Positions 37,199 to 41,919 of a stretch of DNA of 41,919 nucleotides are shown one piece after another (the stretch's first letter is position 1; each line of letters starts with the position of its first letter). Made by a program: the position numbers and the translations under genes. Source of the stretch: Thiothrix lacustris DSM 21227 (GTDB lineage: Bacteria > Pseudomonadota > Gammaproteobacteria > Thiotrichales > Thiotrichaceae); contig NZ_JHYQ01000036.1 in NCBI RefSeq assembly GCF_000621325.1, positions 1 to 41,919 on the forward strand. Reading direction: 5' to 3'. The notes beneath the pieces were generated by a model. It saw only the letters and a program-made list of their open reading frames with translations, ran no database searches and had not been told where the DNA came from.

Positions 37199-39166
37199 GT
37201 GGATGAACGTCTACAGGTAGTTAAACGTTTTGCGTTTGTTGCTCTTATTCTGGTGGCAGTTGTTGTTTATTTGTTTATTCCACCCGCTCAGCGCCCTGCT
37301 TTTCTAGAGCGTCTTGAGTATGTGGCTTATGATCAGCGAATGCAGTTGTCTGTTTCATCTGCGACGGTTGATTCAGAAATAGTGGTCATTGATATTGATC
37401 AATCAAGTCAGGATCAAAAGGGGCAATGGCCTTGGCCTCGTCATTTGACGGCTGAGATGTTGACGTTACTGTTAACACATTATCAGGTGGCGGGCGTTGG
37501 CCTTGATGTGTATTTTCCTGATGAAACAGGTTGCTCGTCTGATTTAGACAGTGAATTGTCTGAGGTCTTACAGGAATATGCCGATAATATTGTGATGGCG
37601 CTCAAGTTGACGGATAAGCCGCAAGCTATTCGAAAGAAACGGGGTGATGTCACGGGAGAAGGGGTTTCGTTAGTTGGTATAGATGGCTTGCCTCCCGCTG
37701 CACAGTATTTGGGGCATGGCGTTGACTTTAGTGGTAATTTGGCGCGTTTTGTAACCCCGCAATCGGCGATTGGGCATATTATTCCTGTGATAGATACTGA
37801 TGCTAAAGTCAGACAGTTATTGCCTGTTTATCAATTCGCTGGCCAGTATTTTGATGCGCTGTCTTTGTCTATGTGGCGACAAATATTGGGAGCGGATAGT
37901 TTGCAATTGGATACATCCTTGGATCATTGGTGGGATTCTCCCAAATTTAGGTTAATGTTGGGCGGGCAGCCAGTCGGGCAATTGCATATCCCTGTTAATG
38001 AGTTTGGCGAGGTTTTGATACCTTTTCATTCAAGGGTGGAAAGTGTCTCCGCTGCTGATGTATTAGATAAGACGATTGATGCTGAGAGTCTTAAAGGAAA
38101 GTTTGTCTTAATGGGTTCTTCTGCGAAAGCACAAGGCGATGATTTAGTTGCAACGCCGCTCAAGCCTGAGTTGCCCGGTGTAGAGATTCATGCCGTTATG
38201 TTGGGTGCGATGCTTGCACAGATGGATGATGGTGCAGCCCCACGCTTTAAAACTCAGCCCTTGTATGAGAAGTATTTTCAAGTGGCGCTGATGTGCGTCG
38301 TGTTGTTGGTATTGTTAGTCGCCCATCAGTTTGGGGTGCGGGCGATGTTGGTCACCGGGCCACTGTTATTGGGGGCTTGGATCGTTAGTAACTATTGGCT
38401 ATGGGCTGCGCATAATATTGCATTGGAATTGCTACCCTTAGTGGCACTCATTCTGTTGTTGTTGATGTATTTAGTGATTAGTGACTTGTTGGATATTAAT
38501 GCTAGGCATCGTCATATTCGGCGCATGTTTGGTTATTATTTGCCGGAACCTGTTGTTCAACGATTGGCGATAGAGCGTCAGGGGTCAGATTGGCTTAAGC
38601 CTGAGCGTCGCGAGATGACGATTCTGTTTGCGGATATACAAGGTTTCACCGCTATGGCGGAGATGTTACCGCCGGAAGTGGTGGCTAATATAACTAAGCA
38701 GTTATTTACCAATCTGACGGGTGTTATCCATGAGCATCAGGGCACGGTGGATAAATACATGGGAGATGCTGTTATGGCATTTTGGGGGGCGCCGTTGTTA
38801 GATGATCAACATGCCCTACATGCTGCGAAGGCTGCTTTGGCTATGCAAGTAGTTGTTTCACAATTAAATACTGCGGTCTTTAGTCAGCAGAATATTAATA
38901 TTCATTTGGGTATTGGTATCAATACCGGTGTGGTCGTTGTGGGCAATTTAGGGTCAGAACAACGTCATGCTTATACCGTCATGGGGGGAGCTGTGAATGC
39001 GGCTTCAGCGATTCAACAGCTGACGCGTCATTATCCTTACGATATTTTGGCGGGTGAAGAAACGGCAAGTCAATTGCCTGCCTCCATACAAGTAGACCTT
39101 GGGTCTGCGGAAACACGTAAACTGCCCCATAAACTTAGAGTGTTTGCTATCACTGATGCATGTTAA
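37199..39166 (+). CDS. CHASE2-domain class III adenylate/guanylate cyclase
   Basis: The 655 residues have an N-terminal helix (about 10-28), an extracytoplasmic CHASE2 sensor (about 40-350; IVVIDIDQSSQDQKGQWPWP, GVGLDVYFPD, FVLMGSSAKAQGDDLVATPL) and three membrane helices (about 359-430). A C-terminal class III cyclase domain follows (about 465-650). Metal-binding Asp479 (LFADIQGF) and Asp523 (YMGDAVMAFW), base-contacting Lys519 and Thr593, and Asn600 are present. At the transition-state Arg position (VNxASR in active enzymes) it has Ala604, and the usual GDAVN is GGAVN, so activity may be altered. The start is GTG 37199 after GGTGAG. The end overlaps the next gene by 11 nt. Confidence 0.92.
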   Translation: MDERLQVVKRFAFVALILVAVVVYLFIPPAQRPAFLERLEYVAYDQRMQLSVSSATVDSEIVVIDIDQSSQDQKGQWPWPRHLTAEMLTLLLTHYQVAGVGLDVYFPDETGCSSDLDSELSEVLQEYADNIVMALKLTDKPQAIRKKRGDVTGEGVSLVGIDGLPPAAQYLGHGVDFSGNLARFVTPQSAIGHIIPVIDTDAKVRQLLPVYQFAGQYFDALSLSMWRQILGADSLQLDTSLDHWWDSPKFRLMLGGQPVGQLHIPVNEFGEVLIPFHSRVESVSAADVLDKTIDAESLKGKFVLMGSSAKAQGDDLVATPLKPELPGVEIHAVMLGAMLAQMDDGAAPRFKTQPLYEKYFQVALMCVVLLVLLVAHQFGVRAMLVTGPLLLGAWIVSNYWLWAAHNIALELLPLVALILLLLMYLVISDLLDINARHRHIRRMFGYYLPEPVVQRLAIERQGSDWLKPERREMTILFADIQGFTAMAEMLPPEVVANITKQLFTNLTGVIHEHQGTVDKYMGDAVMAFWGAPLLDDQHALHAAKAALAMQVVVSQLNTAVFSQQNINIHLGIGINTGVVVVGNLGSEQRHAYTVMGGAVNAASAIQQLTRHYPYDILAGEETASQLPASIQVDLGSAETRKLPHKLRVFAITDAC

Positions 39167-40490
39167 GAAAATCTTTACTCTATTTCTTGGTATGACTGTT
39201 TGGCTTCCTGTGGTGGGAGAGGCCGTTAGTTGTCAAAACGATAAATATTTTAAATATGCAAATCAGTTATCTGAGCAAAAAGCTTGTGCTGATGCTGTGG
39301 CTGTTTATGAGTCTGTTTTAGTACGTGACCCCTTATGCATGGCGGCGAAAATAGAGTTGGGATTTTGTTACCTTCACTTGGGAAACTACGACAAAGCAAC
39401 GTTAGCACTTCAAGAGGTTCGGGAGGCGACCTTGTTGGATAATCATACTGGTTCAACTAATGTACGTCAGGTGATTGATGCGCAATTGGCACAAATTCCT
39501 CAGATGCGTGTACGTGCTGCGAGTCAGCAGGCCGAAAAGGCCATTGTGATCGAAAGGCATAAGCAAGCGTCTTCACCTCGTGCAAAATTATCGGTAGGCA
39601 TTGGGGTGAGTGATAACGTTAATGGTGGTGTCCAGTTTGACGAATTAACTTTTGGCCAAGGTGATGAGACGATCACGCGGAAATTGGGGGAGAAAAACAA
39701 AGCTCATAATGGGACGTGGTTGGATATTGAGGTTGCTGGACAGCATCGTATTCCTGCTCCCGAGGGGCTGGACGGTAATGCGTATATGATTGCTACTTGG
39801 AGAGATGCTTATGATGCTGACTCTTCTAGTGTGGATAATAGTGAGTTTGATTTGGGTACGTTGCGGGGAATGTTGGAAATAAAACCTACGGTTGATTCAG
39901 CTGCTTTAGAGCCTCGTTTGGTTCTATCCGGCGGGCGTTTTTTCTTGGATAGTGCCGAATACCGCGATGATCTGGCATTTGGTGGGCGCATTAGTCAGGA
40001 AATAGGTGATCGTAAGGTTACGTTAGGTTATCAGTTTGCTGATCATAATTACCAAACAATTGATAATACAGATGGGCGTTACCACCGTGTCAGTATCGCT
40101 GTACCTTTAATTCAACCTACGGGTAAGAAAAAACTTAAAATGGGGATTGATGTTGGGCATCAATGGCCAGAATCTGCTGCTCGATTGGGGGAGTATCGTG
40201 AAACATCGGCCAAGCTGCGTTTGAGCTTTGAGCCGATGCCGAAATCTGACCTTTCGGTTAGTTATGGGGTTAGTAAACAACAAGACGGTGCTGTTTATAA
40301 CCCCGAGTTTTTTGGTGATGCGAAGCGCAATATTGAACAGCAGGCACTGAATGTTGGTTGGTCTATGGCTGTTGATAACAATTTGGGTTTTGAAGTGAAT
40401 CTTCAGCGGCGTCGACGTGATTCCGATGTTAAGTTATTTGAACAAAACGCTACAGACTTAACTGCTGGCTTTTATTGGCAGTTACAGTAA
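39156..40490 (+). CDS. TPR protein with predicted outer-membrane beta-barrel
   Basis: From ATG 39156 the 444 residues have a signal peptide (KKIFTLFLGMTVWLPVVGEA) and TPR-like helices (about 30-90; ADAVAVYESVLVRDPLCM, ELGFCYLHLGNYDKATLALQ). A long region of alternating hydrophobic/polar strands (about 145-444) ends in an aromatic residue plus polar (FYWQLQ), as outer-membrane barrels do. I cannot name a family; surface-protein export modules with TPR-plus-barrel layout (Slam/DUF560 type) are similar in plan. The start overlaps the cyclase stop by 11 nt, showing coupled translation in one operon. The longer frame from 39099 only adds an unlikely N-terminal extension before the signal peptide. 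It converges on crp 17 nt apart. Confidence 0.8.
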   Translation: MHVKKIFTLFLGMTVWLPVVGEAVSCQNDKYFKYANQLSEQKACADAVAVYESVLVRDPLCMAAKIELGFCYLHLGNYDKATLALQEVREATLLDNHTGSTNVRQVIDAQLAQIPQMRVRAASQQAEKAIVIERHKQASSPRAKLSVGIGVSDNVNGGVQFDELTFGQGDETITRKLGEKNKAHNGTWLDIEVAGQHRIPAPEGLDGNAYMIATWRDAYDADSSSVDNSEFDLGTLRGMLEIKPTVDSAALEPRLVLSGGRFFLDSAEYRDDLAFGGRISQEIGDRKVTLGYQFADHNYQTIDNTDGRYHRVSIAVPLIQPTGKKKLKMGIDVGHQWPESAARLGEYRETSAKLRLSFEPMPKSDLSVSYGVSKQQDGAVYNPEFFGDAKRNIEQQALNVGWSMAVDNNLGFEVNLQRRRRDSDVKLFEQNATDLTAGFYWQLQ

Positions 40491-40507
40491 GTGTGACCTT
40501 GATTGGG

Positions 40508-41197
40508 TCATTCATCTTCTAGCAGTTGTCGTAATCCTTCGGTATTTTGTATGTAAAGATTTTTCCCTTCTTTTCTGACCAAGCCTTCTTCATTGAGAAA
40601 CGTTAAGGCACGGGAGATACTTTCACGCGTGGTTCCCAGTAAAATAGCCATGTCATATTGAACAGGCATGTTTTTTATACAGAAATCTTGGCTGGTGTCC
40701 CTGTCATCAGGTAATTGACTCAGCAGGTAAGCGGCGAGGCGATTGGCGATATTCTGTTGTTGTAGCACTTGACGGTGCAAGTTATTTTTGCGGATGACTA
40801 ATGCTAAGTTCTGCATAATACGCCGCGACACTTGCGGTACATTGTAAATAAGGGTTTCAGCATCTCGAACACCAACAGAGGCTAATTCGCAACGGCAAGT
40901 CGCTTGGACTGCTGCTGATCTTGGATAGCCATCAATGACAGATAATTCACCAAAATGTGTCGGGGCATCAATAATAGCAAGGGCAATTTCTTGTCCTTGG
41001 CGATTCACATCCAGCATGCGCACTTGTCCGCTTAAGAGAAAGTATAGGCGACGGGATGTGTCATTGCGTTCAATGATATTTTCACCTCTGGCCATTTGCT
41101 CGAAACGGCAAGCTTTTGCTAATGAGTCTATCTGTTCTGTAGGAAGCCCTGCTAGTAGCGGAACTTGTGCCAAAAGTTTGATATGTGCTGCTTTCAT
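40508..41197 (-). CDS. Crp/Fnr-family transcriptional regulator, cAMP-type
   Basis: From ATG 41197 it has 229 residues: a cyclic-nucleotide-binding domain (about 10-120), a dimer helix (about 122-150) and a winged helix-turn-helix (about 178-215). Residues of the CRP cAMP pocket are kept: FGELS with Glu84 and PRSAAV with Arg93-Ser94. There is no N-terminal Cys cluster as in FNR. The recognition helix TTRESISRAL has Arg191-Glu192 and Arg196, equivalent to the R-E...R set of E. coli CRP that reads TGTGA. An open extension back to 41293 would add a hydrophobic stretch and is probably leader. It is convergent with the cyclase operon and divergent from the cadherin-like gene. Confidence 0.92.
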   Translation of the reverse strand: MKAAHIKLLAQVPLLAGLPTEQIDSLAKACRFEQMARGENIIERNDTSRRLYFLLSGQVRMLDVNRQGQEIALAIIDAPTHFGELSVIDGYPRSAAVQATCRCELASVGVRDAETLIYNVPQVSRRIMQNLALVIRKNNLHRQVLQQQNIANRLAAYLLSQLPDDRDTSQDFCIKNMPVQYDMAILLGTTRESISRALTFLNEEGLVRKEGKNLYIQNTEGLRQLLEDE

Positions 41198-41521
41198 GTG
41201 TTTGCCAACGATTGCGGTGCTGAACAGTATACATAGTAGGGCAAGCATAACATGCTTGTGTATAATAAATTTTATAAGAAAAGCTAAATTCATAAATTTT
41301 TTTGATTAATTTTTTAGCATTTCAGTTGAATTTAGTCTATTTTTGGATGATTTTGAAAATCAAAATAGGCTAAATGCATTTGCTGTGATAGATTTTTATG
41401 ATGGTAATGTGATTATTACTTATTTCTCCCATTGAATATTTTTTCATTAATTATTTCTATTAAATAGAATTTCATTATATACTCAATTCAGAATTTTTTC
41501 GTTGAATTGATGAGGTTTTCC
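41198..41521. promoter_or_regulatory. AT-rich divergent control region with palindromes
   Basis: This 324-bp spacer separates crp (minus) from the surface-protein gene (plus). It holds a 7-bp palindrome CAAGCAT-AAC-ATGCTTG (41242-41258) in the crp leader. It also holds an imperfect 13-bp inverted repeat (41331-41343 with 41362-41374, one mismatch) enclosing the palindrome GATTTTGAAAATC (41349-41361). TGTGA half-sites occur near 41383 and 41408 without TCACA partners. The region is clearly AT-rich compared with its neighbours. No gene is seen in it. Confidence 0.55.
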
Positions 41522-41919
41522 ATGAAAAGGAATGGGTTATGGGGTTTAGTATTACTCATACTTTCCCTGTATTCGTTTGCAGCTATTGCTCTTACTAATA
41601 GTAAGCCTGTCGCAACACCTCAGGCAATTAGCTTGGTTGAAGATAGCAGCAAAGAAATCGTGTTGACGGGTACTGATATTGAAGATGGCAGTGCCGTCAC
41701 AGCTTTGTTAGGAACGACTAGCGCGTTAAACGGTACCTTGGTGGCGGTTGCGGGCAAATCCAACACCTACCTGTACACCCCTAAAGCCAATTTTAGTGGA
41801 AATGCCTCGTTTACGTTTACCGTCAAAGACAGTGCCAATTTAGTATCAACGGCGGTAACGGTGAGTATCGTGGTGCAAGCCGTCGCGGATTCCCCGGTGG
41901 CACAAGCGCAAGCGGTCAG
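41522..41919 (+). CDS. Cadherin-like repeat surface protein (partial, C-terminus off window)
   Basis: The first 132 residues are visible. The ATG at 41522 has TGAGG 6-7 nt upstream. A signal peptide (GLWGLVLLILSLYSFAAIA) is followed by one bacterial cadherin-like/Ig-type domain: SLVEDSSKEIVLTGTDIEDG, LNGTLVAVAG, YLYTPKANFSGNASFTFTVK and VADSPVAQAQAV. The last segment is the linker that normally leads into the next repeat, so a long tandem-repeat, calcium-binding-type adhesin or matrix protein is likely to follow. Codons become more GC-rich within the repeat than in the leader. It diverges from crp and may be under its control (inference). Confidence 0.8.
   Translation, partial: MKRNGLWGLVLLILSLYSFAAIALTNSKPVATPQAISLVEDSSKEIVLTGTDIEDGSAVTALLGTTSALNGTLVAVAGKSNTYLYTPKANFSGNASFTFTVKDSANLVSTAVTVSIVVQAVADSPVAQAQAV

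Noticed and set aside
41198-41293. N-terminal hydrophobic extension of the Crp regulator
   Set aside because: The open frame continues, but Crp proteins start near MKAAHIKLL. The extension has no ribosome binding site and is AT-rich leader sequence.

Overview
The window looks like part of the chromosome of a free-living, Gram-negative gammaproteobacterium. The elongasome/lipoate cluster (mrdA-rodA-mltB-rlpA-dacA-ybeD-lipB), the lpoA-yraN-diaA order, coq7, and cytochrome c4 beside engB are gammaproteobacterial signatures. System II cytochrome c maturation (ResB/CcsB), a membrane H+-pyrophosphatase and a monomeric isocitrate dehydrogenase together recall sulfur bacteria of the Thiothrix/Thiotrichales type. 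That placement is an inference from gene content only. No tRNA, rRNA, CRISPR array, insertion sequence or prophage was recognised.

Layout. 1-3.3 kb: the start of a Gly/Ser-rich secreted-type protein with a harpin-like patch (runs off the left edge), an AmpG-type muropeptide permease, and an exported EndoU-like protein that converges on it with no gap. 3.3-7.1 kb: monomeric NADP isocitrate dehydrogenase, then a type IV abiE toxin-antitoxin locus. Its toxin gene carries an internal deletion and frameshift, while the antitoxin and its palindromic operator look intact. 7.1-14.7 kb: argA, diaA/gmhA, yraN and lpoA on the minus strand; hppA and rsmI on the plus strand; a DUF2058 gene converging on rsmI. 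14.7-22.9 kb: ppa followed by a cell-elongation peptidoglycan block and the lipoate-ligation genes. 22.9-28.2 kb, minus strand: cytochrome c4, resB, ccsB, a lipoprotein DsbA and coq7, a respiratory cytochrome/ubiquinone biogenesis block. 28.5-33.3 kb: engB, a 335-bp gene-free region with several hairpins that may be a structured RNA, then yicC-dnaJ-degQ (minus) and fabI (minus). 33.4-35.3 kb: a membrane-anchored oligopeptide-type solute-binding protein with no transporter partners.

35.3-41.9 kb is the most unusual part. A three-gene operon encodes a periplasmic FecR-domain protein, a CHASE2-sensor class III nucleotide cyclase and a TPR/beta-barrel-type protein. Its promoter has a perfect TGTGA-N6-TCACA site placed as in a class II CRP-dependent promoter. 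Immediately downstream and convergent is a Crp-like regulator that keeps both the cAMP-pocket residues and the RE...R recognition helix expected for such a site. The arrangement suggests a self-contained envelope-sensing cAMP circuit. One complication is that the cyclase has Ala in place of the usual transition-state Arg. Divergent from crp, across an AT-rich palindromic intergenic region, starts a cadherin-like repeat surface protein that runs off the right edge and could be an output of the circuit.
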